From Chitinophaga pinensis (GTDB lineage: Bacteria; Bacteroidota; Bacteroidia; Chitinophagales; Chitinophagaceae): 64,000 nt of DNA. Below are positions 27,447 to 34,762 of the stretch, in pieces (position 1 is the stretch's first letter; every line of letters starts with the position of its first letter). The notes under the pieces were generated by a model. The model did no database searches and was not told where the DNA came from. It saw only the letters and a program-made list of their open reading frames with translations. The translations under genes and the position numbers were made by a program. The stretch spans positions 124,001-188,000 of the forward strand of contig CAMCAY010000001.1 in the NCBI GenBank assembly GCA_945872815.1, read 5' to 3'.

Positions 27447-27620
27447 CTTTAAAAGTTTATGTGTGAATGAATACCACAAACTTCTAAAAAAAGTAAATGT
27501 GTCAATAATTATTTTGATGAACTGAGTTGGAAATCGTGTGAAATGAGATTTACTAAGTCTGAAATGTTTTTACAATATAATTGTCTCGGCAATTGAATAT
27601 TAAAAATATATTAGGTATTG

Positions 27621-27738
27621 AGTTGCCTCTATTTAAAAAGGGACATTTGAAATAACAAAAAGATGCAACTAGCCTAATGCACTAATAGACAAAGAAAAAG
27701 CCATCATTGCTGATGGCTTGTCCAGTTGGGCTCCCCCT
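27621..27738. repeat. tRNA-Asn-flank repeat, copy E (the one attached to the tRNA gene)
   Basis: Contains the outer arm AGTTGC (27621-27626), GATGCAACTA at 27662, GACAAAGAAAAAGCCATCAT, the hairpin, CTTGTCC and then runs into the 3' end of tRNA-Asn (GGCTCCCCCTT). The other four copies match it up to this tRNA end and then diverge, which marks this copy as the likely source or original site. Confidence 0.8.
27698..27719 (-). terminator. Terminator of tRNA-Asn
   Basis: Stem AAGCCATCA/TGATGGCTT, loop TTGC, 12 bases after the tRNA 3' end on the minus strand and followed by TTTTTCTTTGTC. A standard rho-independent terminator. Confidence 0.85.
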
Positions 27739-27804
27739 TCAGGACTTGAACCTGAGACCCTCTGATTAACAGTCAGATGCTCTAACCAACTGAGCTAAGG
27801 AGGA
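27731..27804 (-). tRNA. tRNA-Asn (anticodon GTT)
   Basis: 74 bases. Acceptor stem TCCTCCT pairs with AGGGGGA (one wobble), D-arm AGCTCAGTTGGTTAGAGC, anticodon arm TCTGA-CTGTTAA-TCAGA with anticodon GTT, T-arm with GGTTCAAGTCC, discriminator G. No CCA is encoded. It is the only tRNA gene found in the window and lies at the right end of the repeat-divided accessory zone. Confidence 0.95.
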
Positions 27805-27925
27805 ATTTGATGTCCGGTCAGTATTTTTTGCTTGCACAACAAATAAACCGGATTGCAAAAATAATGTTTTTCAATGTTTCAGCAAATTGATTTCAAAAAA
27901 ATCTTACAGAAACTGCTATTTTTCT

Positions 27926-28243
27926 CTAAATACCCACAAAAATACCTTCTTCTCGTTCTTCAATAGGATATGTTTTTAAAAAATAACCCTCTCCACTGGT
28001 ATTTCGGCCCTTTTGTATATCGAATTTATATCGATGCAATGGACAAACAATATTTCCCAATGCGTCTATATATCCATCAACCATTTTACCACCCGCATGC
28101 GGGCATCTAGCATTACAGCCAAACAAACCCTCGTGATTGTTTACCAAACAAACTTTTTTTCCCGCTACTTCTATCTCCACTAAATTATTACTTGTGTCGG
28201 AAAATAATTCTATTCTGCTTTCTGCTATTTTATGCCAGATCAT
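27926..28243 (-). CDS. Rieske-type [2Fe-2S] ferredoxin
   Basis: 105 residues, one Rieske domain. The cluster ligands are CPH in CNARCPHAGG (about residues 45-48) and CPLH in IVCPLHRYKFD (about 67-70). Without a transmembrane helix it is a soluble ferredoxin like NirD or those of dioxygenase systems. Its partner reductase is not nearby. It is separated from tRNA-Asn by 121 bases and from hflX by 185 bases. Confidence 0.9.
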   Translation of the reverse strand: MIWHKIAESRIELFSDTSNNLVEIEVAGKKVCLVNNHEGLFGCNARCPHAGGKMVDGYIDALGNIVCPLHRYKFDIQKGRNTSGEGYFLKTYPIEEREEGIFVGI

Positions 28244-28390
28244 GATAATTCAAAATGAAAAAGTTAAAAGTTAAAATCAACTTGTGCTGTTTCTAAAGTT
28301 TTAATTAATAATAGTACTAATTTTTTTATTATTAAAGAGCTTACGGCTTACCAATTAAAATTAAAAACAATTAAAAATCTATTAGTGATC

Positions 28391-28422
28391 TTTTTTACTT
28401 TTTACTTTTAAATTTTTACTTT
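28391..28422. repeat. AT-rich ACTTTTAAATTTTT-type intergenic repeat, copy 3
   Basis: TTTTTTACTTTTTACTTTTA followed by AATTTTTACTTTA just after hflX. The gap also has a reversed piece (AAAAAGTTAAAAGTTAAAA at about 28259). Matches the runs at 607-641 and 8751-8800. Confidence 0.5.
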
Positions 28423-28428
28423 ACGATT

Positions 28429-29622
28429 TTAATAAAAAAACTCCGCCCTATAAGGATACCTAATTTGATACATGTCTCGCACCTTATTTAATATTGTCTG
28501 CCTTAATCCATCCAGGTTTTTTCTTTCAATTGCAGAAACAAAAACGCAATTGCCTTTTGTTTCCTGCTGCCACCTTTCTTTCAACTCTCTCAAAATATCT
28601 TGCTTCACATCTTCTTCCAGCCACTGATCAAAAGTCTCTGCTTCATATTTATCCATCTTATTAAAAACAGTAATCGTCGGTTTTTCAGCAGATCCAAGCT
28701 CTGCAAGCGTTTTGTTTACTACAGCAAGTTGTTCCTCGTATTGATTGTGTGAAATATCCACCACATGCAACAAGATATCTGCTTCTCTTACTTCATCCAA
28801 TGTGCTTTTAAAACTTTCCACTAAATGATGTGGTAATTTTCTTATGAATCCTACTGTATCGCTCAATAAAAATGGCGTTTGTTCAAATACGACTTTTCTG
28901 GTAGTAGTATCTAATGTGGCAAACAATTTGTTTTCTGCAAATACTTCACTTTTGCTTAGGATGTTCATCAATGTTGATTTGCCAACATTTGTATAGCCCA
29001 CCAATGCCACGCGAATAAACTCTCCTCTCTCTTTTCTTTGTGTAAAGGCTTGTTTATCTATTTCGGAAAGGCGTTTCCGTAATAAAGCAATTTTATCTTT
29101 CACAATCCTTCTATCCGTTTCTATTTCTGTTTCTCCGGGACCTCTTGTTCCCACTCCTCCTCCTTGTCTTTCCAAGTGTTTCCACATTCCTTTCAACCGT
29201 GGTAAAATATATTGATATTGGGCAAGTTCTACCTGTGTTTTTGCCTGAGCGGTCTTAGCACGACTCGCGAAAATATCCAAAATGAGATCGCTTCGGTCTA
29301 TGGTTTTCATTCCAAGCGCCTTTTCTATATTGATGATTTGTGCACCGGAAAGCTCGTCATCAAAAATCACAATACTGATATTTCCCTTTAATAGTATGTA
29401 CTGTTTAATTTCTTCCAGCTTTCCTTTTCCAAGAAATGTTTTGCTGTCTGGGTGAGACATTTTTTGAGTGAATCGTTTAACCGTTTGTGCGCCGGCAGTT
29501 TCCGCAAGAAAAGAAAGTTCATCAAGGTATTCATTTACCTGTTGTTCTGTCTGATCTTTTTGAATAAGTCCAACAAGTATTGCGTTTTCTTCATTGCCAA
29601 TCGCTTTCTTTTTTTCTATCAA
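28429..29622 (-). CDS. hflX: GTPase HflX
   Basis: 397 residues, ribosome-associated GTPase that rescues stalled or heat-damaged ribosomes. The N-terminal HflX domain holds QYQYILPRLKGMW and the Gly-rich QGGGVGTRGPGETEIETD (about residues 154-171). The G-domain has GYTNVGKST (P-loop), DTVGFIRKLPHHL and NKMD. There is no ATG at the start; TTG at 29622 fits best. TAACTTTG (minus strand, 29646-29653) would be the -7 element. Separated from dnaN by a terminator. Confidence 0.95.
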   Translation of the reverse strand: MIEKKKAIGNEENAILVGLIQKDQTEQQVNEYLDELSFLAETAGAQTVKRFTQKMSHPDSKTFLGKGKLEEIKQYILLKGNISIVIFDDELSGAQIINIEKALGMKTIDRSDLILDIFASRAKTAQAKTQVELAQYQYILPRLKGMWKHLERQGGGVGTRGPGETEIETDRRIVKDKIALLRKRLSEIDKQAFTQRKERGEFIRVALVGYTNVGKSTLMNILSKSEVFAENKLFATLDTTTRKVVFEQTPFLLSDTVGFIRKLPHHLVESFKSTLDEVREADILLHVVDISHNQYEEQLAVVNKTLAELGSAEKPTITVFNKMDKYEAETFDQWLEEDVKQDILRELKERWQQETKGNCVFVSAIERKNLDGLRQTILNKVRDMYQIRYPYRAEFFY

Positions 29623-29738
29623 AATGTATGCTGTTATTTAGAGAACAAAGTTAGTCTATAATTATTTTAATCATAGCACTTGAGGTATTTCCTTATATGA
29701 ATATCATCACTTTTACATAAAAACTTTTGTGTACAAAA

Positions 29739-29757
29739 AAGCCCCTAAACGGGGCTT
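29739..29757 (-). terminator. Terminator of dnaN
   Basis: AAGCCCC/GGGGCTT stem with a 5-base loop, followed by TTTTGTAC on the minus strand. Lies 30 bases after the dnaN stop. Confidence 0.85.
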
Positions 29758-29786
29758 CCTGATATTTTAACTGCTATTCGAACATA

Positions 29787-30902
29787 TTAATTATTCAACA
29801 TCAAAGGCATTACCAGCATCAATAATTCTTCTCCTTCAGGTTGTTCGCCAGGTTTTAAAATGCCCGCCTTAGTAGATGTACTTAATTCCATTACTACTTC
29901 TTCCGTTTCTGCCCCATTCAACATTTCAATTAAAAACTTTGCATTAAATGCAATCTGTAACTCTTCTCCATCATACTGACAAGACATTCTTTCGTTACCC
30001 TCATTACTGAAATCAACATCCTGTGCTGTAATTTGCAATTGATTTCCGCTGATATGCAATGCGATTTGATTTGTACTCTTGTTACTAAATACACTTACTC
30101 TGCGCAAAGCATTCTGAAAATCATTTTTATTCACCATCATTTGATATGGATTGTCGGTTGGTATTACCACTTTATAATCCGGAAACCTTGCGTCAATTAA
30201 TCTACATACCAGCTCAGTGCTGCCATGTGTTACAAAAAGGTGATTCTTATTGTAAGATACCATTAGCTCATCCTCATTATCTGGAAGTGCTCCCTTTAAT
30301 AATGACAGCGGTTTTTTAGGAACGATGAAAGAATCTTTTTGTGGACACTTGATGTCTTTTCTAGTATAACGAACCAGTCTATGTGCATCCGTTGCAACGA
30401 ATGTCATGCCTTTTTTATCCAATTCAAAATATACTCCTGTCATGGCAGGGCGAAGATCATCGGTGCTAACAGCAAATATTGACTTATTGATTGCAGTTAC
30501 CAATGTTCCCGAGGTCATTGTGAAAGAATTCGCATCGTCTGCTTTTGGCTCACGCGGAAAGTTATCCGGATTTTCACCCATGAGCTTATACTTACCATTG
30601 TCGCTCGTAATTTCAATACCATAGTTTTTATCTATGTTGAACGTTAATGGTTGCTCTGCAGTGTTTTTCAAAGAATCAATCAATATTTTGGCAGGTATAC
30701 ATACTTTACCACTGTCTTTTGCTTCTATTTCCATGTGAATTTTCATAACAGTCTCCAAATCGGTAGCAACTACTGTTAATTTGTTTTTATCAATCTCAAA
30801 CAGAAAATCCTCCAAAATAGGCAGAACCGTATTTGTGTTAATTACTCCACTAATTTGCTGGAGTTGTTTAAGAAGTGCGGATGATGATACGATAAACTTC
30901 AT
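29787..30902 (-). CDS. dnaN: DNA polymerase III sliding clamp (beta subunit)
   Basis: 371 residues, the normal length, made of three clamp folds. Typical segments are VVATDLETVMKI in the first domain, ATDAHRLVRY near residue 170 and the C-terminal hydrophobic cleft end LLMLVMPLMLNN. It holds DNA polymerase on the template. Single gene with its own promoter and terminator, not next to dnaA. Confidence 0.97.
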   Translation of the reverse strand: MKFIVSSSALLKQLQQISGVINTNTVLPILEDFLFEIDKNKLTVVATDLETVMKIHMEIEAKDSGKVCIPAKILIDSLKNTAEQPLTFNIDKNYGIEITSDNGKYKLMGENPDNFPREPKADDANSFTMTSGTLVTAINKSIFAVSTDDLRPAMTGVYFELDKKGMTFVATDAHRLVRYTRKDIKCPQKDSFIVPKKPLSLLKGALPDNEDELMVSYNKNHLFVTHGSTELVCRLIDARFPDYKVVIPTDNPYQMMVNKNDFQNALRRVSVFSNKSTNQIALHISGNQLQITAQDVDFSNEGNERMSCQYDGEELQIAFNAKFLIEMLNGAETEEVVMELSTSTKAGILKPGEQPEGEELLMLVMPLMLNN

Positions 30903-30922
30903 ATTGATATTTTAATTCGGGT

Positions 30923-30954
30923 CAAAGATAAAATATTGCACTTAATGAAAGCAA
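30923..30954 (-). promoter_or_regulatory. Promoter of dnaN
   Basis: On the minus strand TTG (complement at 30952-30954), 21 bases, TATCTTTG (complement at 30923-30930), then 20 bases to the dnaN ATG. Matches the phylum's TTG/TAnnTTTG consensus. Confidence 0.6.
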
Positions 30955-31004
30955 GTTATTATTCATAATTTCATACTTTATTATACGTTTTTTATCAACA
31001 TATC

Positions 31005-31472
31005 ATGCAACCGTTGAATATTGGCAAAGAAAAAGCTTTAGATAAGATAGTAAACTATTGCTCCTACCAGGAGCGAAGCCATACCGAAGTAAGGGATAAG
31101 CTTTTTAGTTTTGGATTGTATAAAGAGCAAGTAGAAGAATTGATTACTTATTTAATTGGTGAAAACTATTTAAATGAGGAGCGTTACGCCATAGCTTTTG
31201 CCGGTGGAAAGTTCAGAATGAAAGGCTGGGGGCGCATAAAAATAAAATATGCCTTGAAGCAACATAAAATAAGCGAATTTTGCATAAAAAAAGCCATCGC
31301 TAATATTGACGAAGACGAATACCTTGAAAAATTAAAAAAACTTTTCTCTGAAAAAATAAGCCAACTTTCAAAAGAAAAAAATCTTTTCGTCAGAAATAAA
31401 AAATTAATGGGTTATTTACTACAAAAAGGATATGAAGCCTCTTTAATAAATGATTTGCTGAAAGAGATTTAA
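31005..31472 (+). CDS. recX: Regulatory protein RecX
   Basis: 155 residues. Three RecX repeats of helices can be followed: YCSYQERSHTEVRDKLFSFG, YLIGENYLNEERYAIAFAGGKF with KGWGRIKIKYALKQHKI, and a last one around NKKLMGYLLQKGYEASLI. RecX binds RecA filaments and limits strand exchange. recA is not in view. The gene is divergent from dnaN and followed after 13 bases by the fRMsr gene. Confidence 0.9.
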   Translation: MQPLNIGKEKALDKIVNYCSYQERSHTEVRDKLFSFGLYKEQVEELITYLIGENYLNEERYAIAFAGGKFRMKGWGRIKIKYALKQHKISEFCIKKAIANIDEDEYLEKLKKLFSEKISQLSKEKNLFVRNKKLMGYLLQKGYEASLINDLLKEI

Positions 31473-31485
31473 AATAATATTGTTT

Positions 31486-31962
31486 ATGTCTATCGAATTA
31501 TTAAAAATTGAAGGAACTAAAGAGGAGCAATATTTACAGATCTTACCGCAAATAAATGGATTGATTGAACACGAAAAGGATTTGATTGCCAACCTTGCCA
31601 ATATTACAGCTGCGTTGAAGCAACAATTCAATTGGTGGTGGATTGGTTTCTATTTAATTAAAAACAACGAGTTGGTGTTGGGGCCGTTTCAGGGTCCAGT
31701 GGCTTGCACAAGAATTCAATACGGGCGCGGAGTTTGTGGTACTGCCTGGAAAGAAAAGAAAACCATCATTGTGGATGATGTTTCAACATTTCCCGGTCAT
31801 ATTGCCTGTAGTAGTTTTTCTAAATCGGAAATAGTGGTGCCCGTTTTTAGCAACAATCAAATCATAGGTGTGTTAGATGTTGACAGTGAACACTTACAAC
31901 ACTTTGATGATGTTGATAAAACACACCTTGAGGAGATTGTAAAGCTTATTCGAATATTCTAA
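31486..31962 (+). CDS. msrC: Free methionine-(R)-sulfoxide reductase (GAF domain)
   Basis: 158 residues from the ATG at 31486. One GAF domain. All three Cys of the family are present: VACTRI, RGVCGTAW and HIACSS, which form the catalytic and resolving disulfides. It reduces free, not protein-bound, methionine-R-sulfoxide. Tail TFLEEIVKL-like segment is normal. Converges on cysS with a 10-base gap. Confidence 0.92.
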   Translation: MSIELLKIEGTKEEQYLQILPQINGLIEHEKDLIANLANITAALKQQFNWWWIGFYLIKNNELVLGPFQGPVACTRIQYGRGVCGTAWKEKKTIIVDDVSTFPGHIACSSFSKSEIVVPVFSNNQIIGVLDVDSEHLQHFDDVDKTHLEEIVKLIRIF

Positions 31963-31972
31963 CAAAATTGTT

Positions 31973-33481
31973 TTAACCCAAGCCCCAGCTACTGTTACCG
32001 TCTTTGTCGTCTTTTATTACAATACCCATTGCCGTTAGTTGGTTGCGAATTTTATCGGATGTTGCAAAGTCCTTTTTGGTTTTTGCTTCTTTACGAATTT
32101 CCAACAAAAGCTCCATCACCGGTTTTAATATTTCGGTATTTTCAGTATTCATACTCGTTAAACCAAAAATGTCTTCTAAATAAATCTTGAATTGATTTTT
32201 CATCAATTCAATTGTTTGGTGACTTAATGCTTTTTTATGAATGATGCCATCCTTTAAGGAATTAATAATCGGCGCCATTTCAAACATATTGGCAATGACA
32301 CGCGGACTACCAAAATCATCGTCCATAAAAACTTCCAACTCCTGAAGCCAAGTATTTATTTTATTATCCAACTCCGTATCTGCTGGTTCTGTGTTGTTCT
32401 CTCCATCTATTTTTTTCAATACTTCATAAGCATCCCACAACCTTTTAAAAGCCTTTTCACTTCCTATCAATGCTTCATTACCGAAATCAAGTGTACTTCT
32501 ATAGTGACTTTGTAAAATAAAAAAACGAATCGTCATTGGATTAAAAGACTGACTTAATAATGGATGATTGCCGGAAAAGAGTTCTGTAAGTTTAATTACA
32601 TTGTTATAGCTCTTTCCCATCTTTCTACCATTAATCGTAATCATATTGTTGTGCATCCAGTATTTTACCGGAGAAACATGATTACAAATAGTGCTTTGTG
32701 CAATTTCACTTTCATGATGCGGGAACAACAAATCCATTCCGCCCCCGTGAATATCAAATCGACTTCCCAAATATTTAGTTGCCATCGCAGAACACTCGAT
32801 GTGCCATCCAGGAAAACCTTCGCCCCATGGGCTTTTCCAGCGCATAATATGTTCAGGTGGTGCCGCTTTCCACAAAGCAAAATCTGCCGCATCTCTTTTT
32901 TCATGTTGTCCTTCCAAATCACGCGTTACTTCTTCTCTATTGCTTGCGTCCAACAATTCATCGATAATTCTTCCACTTAATTTTCCGTAATCGTGGCTGG
33001 CTGCATATTTTTTAACATCAAAATATACAGAGCCATTAACTTCGTAAGCATATCCTTTAGCGATGATGTCCTCTATCATCCCAATCTGTTCTACAATATG
33101 TCCAGTTGCGGTAGGCTCAATGCTGGGTTCTATACAGTTGAATTGCTTCATGGCCCAATGAAAAAGATTCGTATATTTTTGCACCATTTCCATTGGCTCT
33201 AACTTTTCAAGCTGTGCTTTTTTACTCACTTTGTCTTCTGCTTCTCTTCCTTCTTCTTCAAAATGTCCGGCATCGGTAATATTGCGCACATATCGAACTT
33301 TGAATTTTTTATGAAGCAGGTATCTGTAAACAACGTCAAATGTGATATAGGGTCTTGCATGTCCTAAATGGCTTTCGCCACTTACTGTTGGTCCGCAAAC
33401 ATACATTCCAACATGCCCGGGTGTAACCGGTTCAAAAACTTCTTTTGCTCGGGAATATGAATTGTAAATAAATAAGGGCAT
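31973..33481 (-). CDS. cysS: Cysteine--tRNA ligase
   Basis: 502 residues from the ATG at 33481. Class I synthetase: HLGH form of the HIGH motif (ESHLGHARPY near residue 37), zinc ligands CGPTV, CSAMATKY and HHESE, and GRKMGKS as the KMSKS loop. The last 100 residues form the DALR/anticodon part. TATCTTTG on the minus strand at 33514-33521 is the probable -7 element. Full length. Confidence 0.97.
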   Translation of the reverse strand: MPLFIYNSYSRAKEVFEPVTPGHVGMYVCGPTVSGESHLGHARPYITFDVVYRYLLHKKFKVRYVRNITDAGHFEEEGREAEDKVSKKAQLEKLEPMEMVQKYTNLFHWAMKQFNCIEPSIEPTATGHIVEQIGMIEDIIAKGYAYEVNGSVYFDVKKYAASHDYGKLSGRIIDELLDASNREEVTRDLEGQHEKRDAADFALWKAAPPEHIMRWKSPWGEGFPGWHIECSAMATKYLGSRFDIHGGGMDLLFPHHESEIAQSTICNHVSPVKYWMHNNMITINGRKMGKSYNNVIKLTELFSGNHPLLSQSFNPMTIRFFILQSHYRSTLDFGNEALIGSEKAFKRLWDAYEVLKKIDGENNTEPADTELDNKINTWLQELEVFMDDDFGSPRVIANMFEMAPIINSLKDGIIHKKALSHQTIELMKNQFKIYLEDIFGLTSMNTENTEILKPVMELLLEIRKEAKTKKDFATSDKIRNQLTAMGIVIKDDKDGNSSWGLG

Positions 33482-33570
33482 GTTCAATTAATGTTGTTGA
33501 TGAAAAATATTCTCAAAGATATTAAAGAACTGCTGATAAGGATTTTAATACGGAAGATTTGTACAATAAT

Positions 33571-34731
33571 TTATTTCCAAACAGAATCCAACCCGTTGTA
33601 CCCATTGATAAAAAAACTATAGCTGGTGTTGCTTGATTTTTTATAGTTCCCCGTTTTGGTATAAATAGCAATTGTCCCCCCATCGCTGTTGCTGGTGGAA
33701 ATTTGTGTTCCGGGTTGATAAACTCTTATCATTGCTATATCGGCGGGGTTTATATCGAGCAACAAATCCTCGTCTGATTTTATTTCATTAATAAATATTT
33801 CTGTTCGACGGTTTCTCCATTTTAATTGCGGAAGGCCATTTTCTCCCCATTGCTGTGATAGCCCGGCAATTTTTCCTGTTAAATATGAAAACAAATCTTG
33901 TGCATTGGCTATTTCACTGGATTCCAATCCATCTATTACTGTTGCGTCTACTCCTGCGAAAAAACCGGTGACATTTTCTTTTTCAAAATCATCTATTTGT
34001 TTTTTCGCCTTTGCTTTTACTACCACTTCGGGCAATATAGTTTTATACAATTGACCATCTTCATTAAATGAATAGGTTGATTGTAGTACCAGTCTTTTAC
34101 TGCTATCATTTACATTTCCTATAGAAACAAACCTTGTAATAGTGCTAGAGGGAATGAACGCCGAGTCGAGCGGTGTTGAAATATTGATAACAAGGTCGTT
34201 CCTGTTGTGTTTGGGTTTCGAAAAAACAATAAAAGCAGAGTCCTGAAACAAAAGCCGACCAAGTTTAAAAGACTTGTCTTGGTTTAAACCAACCGCATCT
34301 GCAATGGTTTGCATGTTTTTTGTAATCAACACATAATTTAAACTATTGTCCTTTTGGGAAGCATTTTTAACAGCGCCCAACAGATTAAAAAAAGATTTTT
34401 GCAATTGAAAGTTAAATGCATAAATACCATCCTTAATCGTATTGTTGATTATCAAACTTGAATTCAGCTCTCCGTTTAATAGTGGGTATCTGTAATGCCA
34501 TTTTTTTTCTGTTTTAATTTCTTCAATCCATAAATGAAGGGTTGATGCATTGGAAGCTGCGGTATAATTGAACAGTTTGGCCTCTATGTCGATGGTATCT
34601 CCTAGAAAATATTGATGATAATCCATTTTAACCGATAAAGAATCTATGCGTTGTGCGAAAGAAGAAAAGCTTCCCAAGAAAATTGACAACAATAAAAATA
34701 ATTTTTTAAATAGGGAGTTGATAGCACTCAT
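33571..34731 (-). CDS. Exported protein ending in a TonB-receptor plug-like domain
   Basis: 386 residues with a signal peptide ending near FSSFAQR. Residues about 30-130 look like an Ig-like/macroglobulin-type beta domain; residues about 240-365 resemble a plug domain (EVVVKAKAK, TGKIAGLSQQWGENGLPQLKWRNRRTEIFINE, GGTIAIYTKTG). No beta-barrel follows, so it cannot be a complete receptor. Such proteins occur beside outer-membrane receptors in this phylum and may assist them. It lies 31 bases after the receptor gene at 34763 on the same strand. Function unknown. Confidence 0.7.
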   Translation of the reverse strand: MSAINSLFKKLFLLLSIFLGSFSSFAQRIDSLSVKMDYHQYFLGDTIDIEAKLFNYTAASNASTLHLWIEEIKTEKKWHYRYPLLNGELNSSLIINNTIKDGIYAFNFQLQKSFFNLLGAVKNASQKDNSLNYVLITKNMQTIADAVGLNQDKSFKLGRLLFQDSAFIVFSKPKHNRNDLVINISTPLDSAFIPSSTITRFVSIGNVNDSSKRLVLQSTYSFNEDGQLYKTILPEVVVKAKAKKQIDDFEKENVTGFFAGVDATVIDGLESSEIANAQDLFSYLTGKIAGLSQQWGENGLPQLKWRNRRTEIFINEIKSDEDLLLDINPADIAMIRVYQPGTQISTSNSDGGTIAIYTKTGNYKKSSNTSYSFFINGYNGLDSVWK

Positions 34732-34762
34732 CTTTATAGTGTTAATAACGCATTAGAAAAAC

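Noticed and set aside
20091-27720. Integron-type cassette array with attC sites
   Set aside because: The modular layout is similar, but the repeat ends (GCAACT/AGTTGC) do not fit the attC core rules (RYYYAAC and GTTRRRY), module orientations are mixed and no integron integrase is present.
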